DNA from: Hyphobacterium marinum
Lineage (GTDB): Bacteria > Pseudomonadota > Alphaproteobacteria > Caulobacterales > Maricaulaceae
DNA: 64,000 nt
Reading direction: 5' to 3'
NCBI RefSeq assembly: GCF_036330325.1
Contig: NZ_JAZDRO010000002.1
Span: 124,001 to 188,000, forward strand
The first letter of the stretch is position 1. Each line of letters opens with the position of its first letter. Under the pieces are notes generated by a model. The model saw nothing but the letters and a program-made list of their open reading frames with translations, searched no databases and was not told the DNA's origin. This document shows, piece by piece, positions 1-8,539 of the stretch. Both the position numbers and the translations under genes were made by a program.

Positions 1-207
1 ATAGTGCCGGTCTTCGGACAGCCAGATATGAACCGGGTCGTCCTCGCAGCTGCCGGGATTATTCTCGCCGTCCGGGACGACCCAGCCCCAATAGCCCTCG
101 ACCACGTTGAGGGCATGGAAGTCGTCCTGAGCGAGCGCTGGACCCGCGCATGAAAAAGCCGCCAGCGCGCTTGCGCCGGCGGCTTTCAGAACGGTGTCAA
201 ACCGCAT
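1..207 (-). CDS. Secreted protein of unknown function, N-terminal part (runs off the window)
   Basis: The frame reads leftward from ATG at 207-205 and has no stop before the window edge, giving 69 visible residues. The first 26 form a clear signal peptide (MRFDTVLKAAG..., hydrophobic core, ending PALA before QDD), so the product is exported. The mature part is acidic and aromatic (YWGW, HIWLSEDRHY) with one Cys. I do not recognise the family. Its ATG shares one base with the petC stop (TGATG), so it is probably translationally coupled to and co-transcribed with the bc1 genes. That suggests, but does not show, an envelope role. Confidence 0.7.
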   Translation of the reverse strand, partial: MRFDTVLKAAGASALAAFSCAGPALAQDDFHALNVVEGYWGWVVPDGENNPGSCEDDPVHIWLSEDRHY

Positions 208-1022
208 CAGTGTTCCTGGTTGGACCAGACCTGACGATAGGCAAACCAGGTCAGGCCGCACAGGATCAGCATGTAGATCAGTACAATGAGGCCGGTCCGC
301 TTGCGCTCGGTGGCATGCGGGTCGGTCGCCCAGGCCAGGAAGGCGACGACATCTTCGGCCATCTGTTCGGGCGTGGCTTCGACTTCCTCGCCGCCTTCGG
401 GCGTCGTGTAGGACACGCGGCCTTCTGTCAGCTGCGGCCCCATGGCGAGCAGGCCGCCCGGGAAATAGGGATTGTAGTACTGACCCGGACGGACCGTGAC
501 GCCTTCGGGCGCTTCATGTCCGTATCCCAGCAGGAGCGAGCGCACATAGTTCGCGCCGTCATGGCGGGCATTGACGATGAGCGACAGATCGGGTGGCAGA
601 GCGCCGCCATTCGAGGCACGGGCCGCTTGCGGATTGGGATAGGGGTTCGGGAAGCTGTCCGCCGGTATACCGGGACGCTCGAACATCTCGCCCAGATCGT
701 CCGGACCATCAGTGATGACGTATTGTTCCGCGATCCAGCGCACGACTTCATTGTCGTTCGGATTGGGATACTCCGGATCGTAGAAGGGGCCACCCTCCTC
801 GCCCAGATTGCGGAAGCTCATCATGTCGAGCCCGTGGCAGGCCGCGCAGACTTCCTGATAGACCTGAAAGCCGCGTTGCAGCTGGTCCCGGTCGAACGTC
901 CCGAACGGGCCGGCGAACGTCCAGTCATGCTGTTCGGGGTGATGCTGTTCGCCTTCGGCGGCCAGGGCCGGGGCGCTGACCAGAAGAGCAGCGGAGACGG
1001 CGAGAATGCGTGTGATCGTCAT
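207..1022 (-). CDS. petC: Cytochrome c1, bc1 complex
   Basis: Heme c subunit of the ubiquinol:cytochrome c oxidoreductase (271 aa), passing electrons from the Rieske protein to cytochrome c on the periplasmic side. A signal peptide (residues 1-21, ...APALAA) precedes the c-type heme site CAACH at 59-63. A methionine in GGLLAMGPQL is a likely axial ligand. One C-terminal membrane anchor lies at about 243-262. The start at 1022 was chosen over a longer open frame because the signal peptide begins there and an AGGAGG lies just upstream. It follows petB after 11 bp. Standard cytochrome c1, nothing odd. Confidence 0.96.
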   Translation of the reverse strand: MTITRILAVSAALLVSAPALAAEGEQHHPEQHDWTFAGPFGTFDRDQLQRGFQVYQEVCAACHGLDMMSFRNLGEEGGPFYDPEYPNPNDNEVVRWIAEQYVITDGPDDLGEMFERPGIPADSFPNPYPNPQAARASNGGALPPDLSLIVNARHDGANYVRSLLLGYGHEAPEGVTVRPGQYYNPYFPGGLLAMGPQLTEGRVSYTTPEGGEEVEATPEQMAEDVVAFLAWATDPHATERKRTGLIVLIYMLILCGLTWFAYRQVWSNQEH

Positions 1023-1033
1023 GGGTCCGCCTC

Positions 1034-2344
1034 CTATTGGGCCGGCTGCGCGGCGTTGTCGCCGAGCACGGATGCTTCGATACTCGCCGGGCGTGGTTTC
1101 GGCCGTTCGGTGAAGCCGAGGACAGGCAGGATCACCAGGAAGTAGGCGAAATAATACGCCGTCAGGATCTGGGCGAATGTCAGCACGGTAAAGCCGGTTG
1201 CATGACCTTCCGCGTCGGTGCCCATGGCGATGATGATGTCGTCCGGGTTCTTGGCCCCGCACCAGCCGAGCGCCAGGCAGGCGGCGACGAAGATGAGGAA
1301 GAACCAGCGGGCGATCGGGCGATAGCGCATCGACCGGATCGGCGAGGTGTCCAGCCAGGGCAGGACGAAGAGAATGCCGATCGAACCGAACATGGCCAGC
1401 ACACCGCCCAGGCGGGCATCAATCGGGCCGATATCGAAGGTGATGGCACGCAGGATCGCGTAGAAGGGCAGATAATACCATTCGGGAACGATGTGCGACG
1501 GCGTCACCAGCGAGTCCGCCGGGATGAAGTTGTCCGCATGGCCCAGCACGTTCGGCATGAAGAAAGCGAACGCCAGGAAGACGGTCAGGAAGACCAGGAT
1601 CGCGAAGCCGTCCTTCACCGTGTAGTACGGGTGGAAGGGAAGCGTGTCCTTCTTGGTCTTGACCTCGATACCGGTCGGATTGCCGTTGCCCGGCACGTGC
1701 AGCGCCCAGATGTGCAGACCGACGACACCGGCGATCACGAAGGGCAGCAGGTAGTGCAGCGAGAAGAAGCGGTTCAGCGTGGCACCGCCAACCGAGAACC
1801 CGCCCCACAGCCATTCACGCAGGGCTTCACCGACAACCGGGATCGCACCGAAGAGGTTGGTGATCACGGTCGCACCCCAGAAGCTCATTTGGCCCCAGGG
1901 AAGGGTATAGCCAAGGAAGCCGGTCGCCATCATCAGGAGATAGATCACGACGCCGAGGATCCACAGGAGCTCGCGCGGGGCCTTGTATGATCCATAATAG
2001 AGACCGCGGAACATGTGGATATAGACCGCGATGAAGAAGAAGGATGCGCCGTTGGCGTGCAATGACTGGAGCAACCAGCCGAAGGGCACGTCACGGCGGA
2101 TGCGCTGAACGCTTTCAAACGCGTGATCGACATGCGGCACATAGTGCATGGCGAGCACGATGCCGGTGACGATCTGGATCATCAGGAAGATGGCCAGCAC
2201 GCCGCCGAACGTCCACCAGTAGTTGAGATTGCGCGGGGTCGGGAAGTCCACGAAGGAGTCCCAGCCCAGGCGCACGATGGGCAGCCGGCTGTCGAGCCAG
2301 CGCGTGAAACCGGTTTTCGGTTCGTAGGTCGAAGGTCCGCTCAT
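1034..2344 (-). CDS. petB: Cytochrome b, bc1 complex
   Basis: Membrane core subunit of the bc1 complex (436 aa) carrying hemes bL and bH and both quinone sites. The Qo-site PEWY motif is present (PEWYYLPFYAILRA), as are heme-ligand histidines in LHANGASFFF, HMFRG and the HYLLPF/GLHIWALHVPG segment. The protein is strongly hydrophobic throughout. The start at 2344 (MSGPSTYEP) has a good GAGGAAGAG site just upstream, so it is preferred to a frame opening 12 codons earlier. It lies 10 bp after petA and 11 bp before petC in a three-gene operon. Confidence 0.96.
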   Translation of the reverse strand: MSGPSTYEPKTGFTRWLDSRLPIVRLGWDSFVDFPTPRNLNYWWTFGGVLAIFLMIQIVTGIVLAMHYVPHVDHAFESVQRIRRDVPFGWLLQSLHANGASFFFIAVYIHMFRGLYYGSYKAPRELLWILGVVIYLLMMATGFLGYTLPWGQMSFWGATVITNLFGAIPVVGEALREWLWGGFSVGGATLNRFFSLHYLLPFVIAGVVGLHIWALHVPGNGNPTGIEVKTKKDTLPFHPYYTVKDGFAILVFLTVFLAFAFFMPNVLGHADNFIPADSLVTPSHIVPEWYYLPFYAILRAITFDIGPIDARLGGVLAMFGSIGILFVLPWLDTSPIRSMRYRPIARWFFLIFVAACLALGWCGAKNPDDIIIAMGTDAEGHATGFTVLTFAQILTAYYFAYFLVILPVLGFTERPKPRPASIEASVLGDNAAQPAQ

Positions 2345-2354
2345 CTCTTCCTCG

Positions 2355-2936
2355 TCAGCCGATCTGCACTTCGGTTTCACTCGTCCAGCTCAGGGGCGGA
2401 ACACCGAGATTTTCAGGAGCCGGTCCCCGGCGGATACGTCCCGCCGTGTCATAGTGGGAGCCGTGGCAGGGGCAGTACCAGCCGTCATAGTCGCCGGCTT
2501 CACCGAGCGGCACGCAGCCGAGGTGGGTGCAGTTCCCCTTGACGATCAGCAGCGTGCCATTGCCAGCCGACCGGTTTTCTTCCGTTGCCGGAGCATCGGC
2601 GGAAAGATTGTCGTTGCGCGCGACCGGGTCGGGCAGCGAATCGACGTCCACCGCTTCGGCCTCGGCGATTTCGTCTTCGGTCCGCCGGCGCAGGAAGACC
2701 GGACCGCCGCGCCAGTTCACGGTGATCTGCTCACCGGTCTCGATGGCTGCGGTGTCGATCCGGATGGATGCCAGGGCGAGCGTGTCCGCCGCCGGATTCA
2801 TCTGGTCGATAAAGGGCCAGAGCGTAAATGCTCCGCCCAGCGCCACTGCGCCGCCTGCTGCGATATAGATGAAATCGCGGCGGGTGGCTTCCTGCCCGTT
2901 CTGGTCCGTCACGGCCGACCTCATTCCTTGTTTCAT
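2355..2936 (-). CDS. petA: Rieske iron-sulfur protein, bc1 complex
   Basis: 2Fe-2S subunit of the bc1 complex (193 aa). The N-terminus has a twin-arginine type motif (TRRDFIY, residues 18-24) followed by a hydrophobic anchor at about 24-42, as expected for a Tat-exported membrane-anchored Rieske protein. Cluster box 1 is CTHLGC (136-141) and box 2 is CPCHGSH (155-161). Ligands would be C136, H138, C155 and H158, with a C141-C157 disulfide. First gene of the petABC operon. Another start four codons downstream (MRSAV) is possible. It is divergent from trmL across 149 bp, which should hold both promoters. Confidence 0.96.
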   Translation of the reverse strand: MKQGMRSAVTDQNGQEATRRDFIYIAAGGAVALGGAFTLWPFIDQMNPAADTLALASIRIDTAAIETGEQITVNWRGGPVFLRRRTEDEIAEAEAVDVDSLPDPVARNDNLSADAPATEENRSAGNGTLLIVKGNCTHLGCVPLGEAGDYDGWYCPCHGSHYDTAGRIRRGPAPENLGVPPLSWTSETEVQIG

Positions 2937-3085
2937 GACCCCGTCCGCGAACGCGGATGGTGACCCCCGCTTGACGCCAAGCGTTCAAGATGAACCTGCT
3001 TAACCGTCAACATAAACCCTGTCGTCGGTCCGGCACAGCGGCAGAGCGCCGCAGGCGCGCGACCTAGACCTTAGCGGGGCTTAGA

Positions 3086-3526
3086 ATGCGGCTCGTTTTT
3101 TTTCAACCGGATATTCCGCAAAATCTCGGTGGCGCGGTGCGCCTGTCAGCCTGTTTTGCAGCCCCGCTCGACATTATAGAGCCCTGCGGCTTTCCGCTGA
3201 CCGACCGGTCTTTGAAACGCGCGGCTCTCGACTACGGCCCACTGGCGCGGCTGACACGGCATGATTCCTGGGCCCGCTATACCGCAGCCCCCCATCACGG
3301 CCGGCTGGTCCTGTTCACAACGAAAGGCGCGACGGATTTGTGGGATTTCCGATTCGAGCCGGACGACCGGCTGTTGTTCGGGCGGGAAAGCGCGGGCGTT
3401 CCGGACGACGTTGCGGCCGCTGCAGATGCGCGGGTACGCATTCCGATACAGGAGGGCGCACGGTCGCTTAATGTCACGGTGTCCGCCGGCATCGCGCTGG
3501 CCGAAGCGATTCGCCAGACGCGCTAG
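3086..3526 (+). CDS. trmL: tRNA (cytidine/uridine-34 2'-O)-methyltransferase
   Basis: SPOUT-family methyltransferase (146 aa) that 2'-O-methylates the wobble base of tRNA-Leu isoacceptors using SAM. It starts with the family hallmark for early TrmL (QPDIPQNLGGAVRLSACF), carries SPOUT motif 2 (LFGRESAGVP) and the knotted C-terminal motif 3 (IPIQEGARSLNVTVSAGIAL). The family more often has RSLNLS, so the VTVSAG stretch is a mild variant. Length is normal. Its stop overlaps that of the convergent sulfotransferase gene in a shared CTAG. Confidence 0.93.
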   Translation: MRLVFFQPDIPQNLGGAVRLSACFAAPLDIIEPCGFPLTDRSLKRAALDYGPLARLTRHDSWARYTAAPHHGRLVLFTTKGATDLWDFRFEPDDRLLFGRESAGVPDDVAAAADARVRIPIQEGARSLNVTVSAGIALAEAIRQTR

Positions 3527-5007
3527 CGCTCGAACACCAGGCCGGCCTTGTCGAGCGCCTCGGACAGGGCCGCGATCTCCGGCATGTAGCGTTTCCACGC
3601 GCCGATAGACGCCGTGTTGATGGGCTTGCGGACCTGCGCCAGGCTCGCCGTCGCGATCGGCCGGTCCGTGGTGTGAAACTCGCGTGTACCCGGATCATCG
3701 CTTAAGCCCAGAAAGCCCAGCAGGCGTGGAATTTCCGCCTCGGGCCGGGTCACCAGGTCCTCGTACCGGACTTCCAGTACACGGTCGGGGAAGAGCGTGC
3801 TCCAATGCTCCATGATGGTGTCGTAGTCGGCCAGGAAGGCGGCCAGTCCCGCCGGGTCGTAGCTCCACAGATTACCTTCTGAAAAGCGTGTCCGGTAGGC
3901 CGACCAGGCCACGTCCATCGGGTCGCGGCGGCACCAGACGAATTTCGCCGCCGGCAGGGCGAGCGCGGCCGCACCGACGCGCAGATTGTTGTAGAGATTC
4001 TTGTCGGTCCAGCGCTTGGCATCACCGAGCCGCGCATGGACCTTCTTCACGTAGCGCTCGCCGAGCACGGCCCAATTGTCGTCGTCGCCCGGCCCTTCCA
4101 GATACGCCTGCAATTCGCCGCCGATCTGATCACCGATGGGCAGGAAGCTGAGCCAGCACAGCTTGTGCTCGCCGCCGGCTTCGGCTTCGGGGTGGGCCCC
4201 GACAATGGCTTCGACCAGGGTCGTACCCGACCGCGGCGGCCCCAGGACGAAGACAGGACGGGCATCGGCGAGCCCCTGACCGGACTGCGCTTCGACAAAA
4301 TCGGGCGTGTAGAGGTCGATGAGCCGGTTGATCAGCGTGCGGTAGCCGCCCGCGTCATAGGGCGCGCGATCACGGATGATCGCCGCGCCTTCCTCTACCC
4401 GGCGCGCGGACAGGGCATGCTCGCCGAGATCGTCATAGGCCTTGGCCAGCGCATAGGCGATGTCGGCCTGCCGGTTGGCTTCGTGGCCGTCCTCGATCTG
4501 CTTGACCCGCAATTTTTCGAGATTGATGAGATCCTCATCCCCTTTGGAGAAGCGATGGACGCTCGCCAGATGCTCCCAGCCGCGCCAATGAGTCTTGTCC
4601 AGCTCGATAACGCGGCGGAAACGCGCCTCGCTCGCTTCGAATTCGCCGAGCAGTTTCAGCGTATGGCCGGCCTCGAAATTGAGTTCGATATCGTCCGGTG
4701 CACCGGCCAGCAGGCGTTTGTGGATCGCGGCGGCTTCCCGTGCCCGGCCAATCTGTTCGAGCGCGCTGGCGAGCAGGCGCCACTGGCGCGGATCGCTGCC
4801 GTCCTCGTCGCACAGGCGTGAGGCAGCGCGCGCAGCGATGTCGGCATCGCCCAGCTCATGCGCCATCATGGTCGGCACCGCCCATTCCGCGCCCAGCTTG
4901 ATGCCAGACGCCAGGACCTGTTCGACCGCCCTGAGACCACCCTCGCGGTCGCCGCGCGCGCAGGCGCGTTCGGCTTCATTAAGCCAGGCCCGTCCGTCCG
5001 TTGTCAT
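3523..5007 (-). CDS. TPR-repeat sulfotransferase
   Basis: A 494-aa protein with an N-terminal helical region resembling tetratricopeptide repeats (about residues 5-215, e.g. FEAGHTLKLLGEFEASEARF) fused to a sulfotransferase domain. The sulfotransferase part starts with the 5'-phosphosulfate loop VLGPPRSGTTLVE (about 255-267) and continues through KFVWCRRDPMDVAWSAYR, the 3'-phosphate binding region. It would transfer sulfate from PAPS; the acceptor is unknown. The TPR part probably binds a protein partner. ATG at 5007 is preferred to a frame opening 13 codons earlier. Single gene, convergent with trmL. Confidence 0.88.
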   Translation of the reverse strand: MTTDGRAWLNEAERACARGDREGGLRAVEQVLASGIKLGAEWAVPTMMAHELGDADIAARAASRLCDEDGSDPRQWRLLASALEQIGRAREAAAIHKRLLAGAPDDIELNFEAGHTLKLLGEFEASEARFRRVIELDKTHWRGWEHLASVHRFSKGDEDLINLEKLRVKQIEDGHEANRQADIAYALAKAYDDLGEHALSARRVEEGAAIIRDRAPYDAGGYRTLINRLIDLYTPDFVEAQSGQGLADARPVFVLGPPRSGTTLVEAIVGAHPEAEAGGEHKLCWLSFLPIGDQIGGELQAYLEGPGDDDNWAVLGERYVKKVHARLGDAKRWTDKNLYNNLRVGAAALALPAAKFVWCRRDPMDVAWSAYRTRFSEGNLWSYDPAGLAAFLADYDTIMEHWSTLFPDRVLEVRYEDLVTRPEAEIPRLLGFLGLSDDPGTREFHTTDRPIATASLAQVRKPINTASIGAWKRYMPEIAALSEALDKAGLVFER

Positions 5008-5191
5008 TGCACAGCCTCGCCGACTTTCCCTCGTATTGGCGCGCAAACTATCGGGGCTCCGGGCGTGAGGCCAGCCATGCTGTCAGCCGCCTGCGGCAGG
5101 GTGCCGCGCGTCAGCCCGCCTCATTCATCCACAGTGATCTTGTGGGTATTCACGCCGGTGTTTACTTCCAGGCCCGCAAGGGGGATGTGAG

Positions 5192-6097
5192 ATGCGCGAT
5201 TTGGCAGGCGACGAACGGGACAACATGACGCTGAGCACCGAAAAGACGGCCGCGAAAGACTGGTTCGAAGCCTTGCGCGATTCGATCTGCGCCGAGTTCG
5301 AGCGCCTGGAAGACGAGGCCCCGGCCGATCTCTATCCGGGCGAAGCGGGCCGTTTCGTGCGCGAGGCCTGGACCCGCGGCGACGGATCGGAGGACCTCGG
5401 CGGCGGTGTCGCGTCGATGATGCATGGCCGCCTGTTTGAAAAAGTCGGCGTGCATTGCTCGACCGTTCACGGCGAGTTCTCGCCGGACTTCGCCAAGCAG
5501 ATCCCCGGAGCCGACAGCGATCCGCGCTTCTGGGCGTCGGGCATCTCGCTCATCGCCCACATGCGCAACCCGCACATTCCGGCGGTGCACATGAATACGC
5601 GCTTCATCACCACGACGCAGTGGTGGTTCGGCGGCGGCATGGACCTCAACCCGACACAGGACTATCAGCGCAGCGAGGACTTCGAGGACGCGCGCGATTT
5701 CCACGCGGCCTGCCAGACGGCCTGCGATGCGCATGGCGAGGATTACTTCCCCCGCTTCAAGGAGTGGGCGGACACGTATTTCTGGCTGAAACACCGCAAT
5801 GAGCCGCGCGGCGTCGGCGGCATTTTCTACGACCGGCACAACTCAGGGAAATGGGCGGCAGATTTCGCCTTCACACAGGATGTCGGCCGGGCCTTCCTCG
5901 ACATCTACCCGCAGCTGGTGCGCCGGCGCATGACGACGCCCTGGACGGCGGCGGACCGCGAAGAACAGCTGATCCGGCGCGGACGCTATGCCGAGTTCAA
6001 CCTCCTTTATGACCGCGGCACCAAGTTCGGGCTGGAAACGGGCGGCAACGTCAAATCCATCCTCTCCTCCATGCCCCCGGAAGCGAAATGGCCTTAG
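5192..6097 (+). CDS. hemF: Oxygen-dependent coproporphyrinogen III oxidase
   Basis: Converts coproporphyrinogen III to protoporphyrinogen IX with O2 in heme synthesis (301 aa, cytoplasmic). HemF features are plain: the VHMNTRFI and WWFGGGMDLNP segments with conserved His/Arg and acidic residues, KHRNEPRGVGGIFYD, and the C-terminal FNLLYDRGTKFGLETGGN. The start at 5192 has a GGGGGATG purine run upstream; an internal ATG at 5225 (MTLSTEK) is an alternative giving 290 aa. It stands alone, with repeat elements downstream. Confidence 0.95.
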   Translation: MRDLAGDERDNMTLSTEKTAAKDWFEALRDSICAEFERLEDEAPADLYPGEAGRFVREAWTRGDGSEDLGGGVASMMHGRLFEKVGVHCSTVHGEFSPDFAKQIPGADSDPRFWASGISLIAHMRNPHIPAVHMNTRFITTTQWWFGGGMDLNPTQDYQRSEDFEDARDFHAACQTACDAHGEDYFPRFKEWADTYFWLKHRNEPRGVGGIFYDRHNSGKWAADFAFTQDVGRAFLDIYPQLVRRRMTTPWTAADREEQLIRRGRYAEFNLLYDRGTKFGLETGGNVKSILSSMPPEAKWP

Positions 6098-6118
6098 GGC
6101 TGGACTAACCGTCCTGTT

Positions 6119-6209
6119 GTCATCCCGGACGCGATAGCGATCCGGGACCTGAAGCCGGGTGCCCTATGTTCGAGGTCCCGGCTTGCCCCTTCGGGTCAGC
6201 CGGGATGAC
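6119..6209. repeat. Dispersed intergenic element, GTCATCCCGG family
   Basis: A 91-bp element bounded by perfect 10-bp inverted ends, GTCATCCCGG (6119-6128) and CCGGGATGAC (6200-6209), with further internal GGTCCCGG/CCGGGACC complementarity. A second copy with the same ends lies at 60503-60615. It can fold into a long hairpin and follows hemF, convergent with cca, so it may end transcription or be a passive REP-like repeat. Confidence 0.75.
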
Positions 6210-6232
6210 GTGTTTTGAGGTATTCGCGTCAT

Positions 6233-6356
6233 CCCCTCCTCTCCCTTGATGGGAGAGGTGCCCGCGCAGCGGGCGGAGAGGGTGAGAAGCGTATACGGGC
6301 GGAGTCACCCCCCCTTCCGGCCCTTCGGGCCACCTTCCCCATCAAGGGGAAGGAGG
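6233..6356. repeat. Dispersed intergenic element, CTCCCTTGATGGGAGAGG family
   Basis: The left end contains a short palindrome (CTCCCTTGATGGGAG) and the right end contains CTTCCCCATCAAGGGGAAG, so the two ends are inverted relatives. Near-identical ends recur at 26121-26272, and partial copies occur at 27277-27515, 31430-31466 and 41092-41174. All copies are between genes. Non-coding. Confidence 0.75.
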
Positions 6357-6366
6357 AAGAGAATAT

Positions 6367-7578
6367 CTATATTCGCGCCAGCAACTCCGCCTTCGACAGG
6401 CCGAAGCGCGACGCGACCCAGTCCTCTTCAAGCCGTTTGAGCGTTTCGCCGACCTGCGGGCCATGGGCCATCCCCGCGCCGAGAAGGTCCGCGCCGGTCA
6501 CAGGAAATACCGGAGCCCTGAAACTGCGGGCATGGGCGAGCGCGCCGCCCCAGCCGTCAGGCGGTGTAACGGCGCGCGCAGCCATCAGCGCGATCTGATC
6601 GGAGACCGCATCATTGCCCTGCCGGTAGACGAGGCGCTCAATTCCGGCGCGGCTCTGCCAGTGCGATGCGACTTGTTCGGCCAGGTCCGGATTGAGCGCC
6701 GCTTTCAGCCGGTCTTTTTCCGCATTGGAGACTTTCAATCGCCGGGCATAGCCGGAGGCATCGCCGCCAATCAGGGCCGCAAAACGCAACAGGGGATCGC
6801 TGGCCGGATCGAGGTCGATCAGGCGGTCGAGCGTGCCGGTCTCCCCGTCCCCACCCAGCACGGCCGGCAGCACGCCGGAGGACGCCATGGCCTCAATGGA
6901 CGCGCGCGGATCGGGCGCGGCGAGGAGTTTCTTCATTTCCTTCCAGATGCGTTCGGCCGAGAGGCGCGCAATCCCGTCCGTCATCGCCGCGCAGGCGGCG
7001 AGGCCTGCCGCATCAGGTTCGGTGCCGCCATAGAAGGCGAAGAAGCGGAAGAAGCGCAGGATACGCAGGTAGTCTTCGGCGATCCGGTCCTCGGCCCGGC
7101 CGATGAAGACAATGCGGCGCGCCAGCGCGTCGGCCACCCCGCCCTGCGGGTCGAACAGTGTCCCGTCCGCGTCGGCATAGATCGCATTGAGGCGGAAATC
7201 GCGGCGCGCGGAATCCTCCTCCCAGCTGGTCGTAAAGGCGACCGTGGCGCGCCGCCCGTCAGTCGAGACATCCCGGCGCAGTGTAGTGACCTCGAAGGGC
7301 TGATGATCGGCAACAGCGGTCAGCGTGCCGTGCTCGATGCCGGTGGGATGGACGGCGATGTCCGCCTCGCGCAAAGCGTCTGCCGCCGCTTCGGGTTCGA
7401 GCACGGTCGCGATGTCGATATCATCGACCTTATGGCCGGTCAGCGCGTTGCGAACGCAACCGCCAACGAAGCGCGCTCCGCCCGGTGCCGCCTCCAGCAA
7501 CGCCGCCATGACGCGCCGCGTGGGCGCGGCGGCGAGCCAGTCATGCTCAGCCGGGAGGAGTTTCGTCGTCGTCTTCAT
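6367..7578 (-). CDS. cca: CCA tRNA nucleotidyltransferase
   Basis: Class II nucleotidyltransferase (403 aa) that adds or repairs the 3' CCA of tRNAs. Seen: the head-domain signature FVGGCVRNALTGHKVDDIDI with the DxD metal ligands, the RRDFRLNAIYAD segment, and the nucleotide-selecting region EDYLRILRFFRF. ATG at 7578 (MKTTTKLLP) was chosen because the protein alignment starts there and GGGCGAGG lies upstream; the frame is open further upstream. Its start overlaps the end of the DUF6111 gene by 32 bp, so the two are likely coupled. Last gene of the 9102-6367 operon. Confidence 0.93.
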   Translation of the reverse strand: MKTTTKLLPAEHDWLAAAPTRRVMAALLEAAPGGARFVGGCVRNALTGHKVDDIDIATVLEPEAAADALREADIAVHPTGIEHGTLTAVADHQPFEVTTLRRDVSTDGRRATVAFTTSWEEDSARRDFRLNAIYADADGTLFDPQGGVADALARRIVFIGRAEDRIAEDYLRILRFFRFFAFYGGTEPDAAGLAACAAMTDGIARLSAERIWKEMKKLLAAPDPRASIEAMASSGVLPAVLGGDGETGTLDRLIDLDPASDPLLRFAALIGGDASGYARRLKVSNAEKDRLKAALNPDLAEQVASHWQSRAGIERLVYRQGNDAVSDQIALMAARAVTPPDGWGGALAHARSFRAPVFPVTGADLLGAGMAHGPQVGETLKRLEEDWVASRFGLSKAELLARI

Positions 7579-7924
7579 CGCCTCGCCCGTCAGAGTGATC
7601 GGACGGCTCACCGAAGGGGCGCTCATTCTCGCCAAGCTCGCCGCGCACGGTTTCCTGGTCGGTGAATTCGCCACGCTCAATACGATCGCCCTCCAGGCGG
7701 GGCGGGACGTAGCGTCGCGTCGGATCCGCGCCTTCCTGTTCGCCGAACGTCACCAGCAGGATGAATCCGGCAACCGCCAGAACCAGCCCGACAATGCTCA
7801 GAGGCAGAACCGGAGTCGGGCGCGCCTCGCCGCCGCCAATTGCACTGACACCCAGCCGCCAAAGCCCGAACAGGGCGAAGGGCAGGAGAAAGAGCGACAG
7901 CTCAATTACACTCAGTCTCAACAT
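7547..7924 (-). CDS. DUF6111 family small membrane protein
   Basis: A 125-aa protein with two predicted membrane helices (about residues 6-25 and 42-60) and a charged C-terminal half ending GDEDDDETPPG. Sequence and position between a Nudix gene and cca match the alphaproteobacterial DUF6111 family, whose function is unknown. ATG at 7924 is preferred to the GTG one codon earlier because a GGAT purine run lies 5 nt upstream. It begins only 3 bp after the Nudix stop. Confidence 0.8.
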   Translation of the reverse strand: MLRLSVIELSLFLLPFALFGLWRLGVSAIGGGEARPTPVLPLSIVGLVLAVAGFILLVTFGEQEGADPTRRYVPPRLEGDRIERGEFTDQETVRGELGENERPFGEPSDHSDGRGDEDDDETPPG

Positions 7925-7927
7925 CAC

Positions 7928-8539
7928 CTATCCATATAGCCGCCCGTGCAGGCTTTTGAGCATACCCGCAGTTGCGCCCCAGATATAACGGTCTTGCCAT
8001 GGCATGGCGTAGAAATGCCGCATCCGGCCCTGAAACTCGCGCGAATGGCGCTGGTGATTGGCCGCATCCATCAGGAATTCAAAGGGCGTTTCGAACACAT
8101 CGGCGACCTCGCCCGGCTCCGGCGTCAGGGTGAAGCCGGGTTTCAGGATGCCGACGAAGGGATTAATCGCATAGCCGGTCACCGTCTCGTAGGCATCAAA
8201 CCGCCCGATCAGGTCGACATGGTCGCGGGCGACCCCGATCTCTTCCTCGGTTTCACGCAAGGCGGCCTCGGCGAGGCTTTCGCCCGCCTCGACCCGTCCG
8301 CCGGGAAAACTGATCTGCCCGGCATGGGTCGGCAGATGATCGGCACGCAACGTCAATACAAAACGCGGCGGACCGTCATGGAGAATCAGCGGAGCCAGCA
8401 CCGCGGCCGGTTTCAGGATACGGCCCGTCGGCGAGGGCAGACCGTTGAGATCACCATCCCCGCGCACAGGCGTACAGTCCTCGGCATCGAGCGGATCGAG
8501 CCGGTCGCGCAACAGGTCCAGCACATGATCGGGCGTCAC
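7928..8539 (-). CDS. Nudix hydrolase, CoA pyrophosphatase type
   Basis: A 203-aa Nudix protein. The Nudix box begins GGRVEAGESLAEAALRE and continues TEEEIG, so all catalytic glutamates are present. It is preceded by LRADHLPTHAGQISFPGG, the UPF0035-type signature found just before the box in NudL-like CoA diphosphatases. It probably splits CoA or related nucleoside diphosphates into 3',5'-ADP and a phosphopantetheine. The substrate is inferred from the signature. Start overlaps the DUF1285 stop by 4 bp (ATGA). Confidence 0.9.
   Translation of the reverse strand: MTPDHVLDLLRDRLDPLDAEDCTPVRGDGDLNGLPSPTGRILKPAAVLAPLILHDGPPRFVLTLRADHLPTHAGQISFPGGRVEAGESLAEAALRETEEEIGVARDHVDLIGRFDAYETVTGYAINPFVGILKPGFTLTPEPGEVADVFETPFEFLMDAANHQRHSREFQGRMRHFYAMPWQDRYIWGATAGMLKSLHGRLYG

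Noticed and set aside
150..1145. Long open frame on the plus strand across petC
   Set aside because: It is antisense to a clear cytochrome c1 with a heme motif and a signal peptide, its residues are Arg/His/Gly-biased without domains, and open antisense frames are expected at this G+C.
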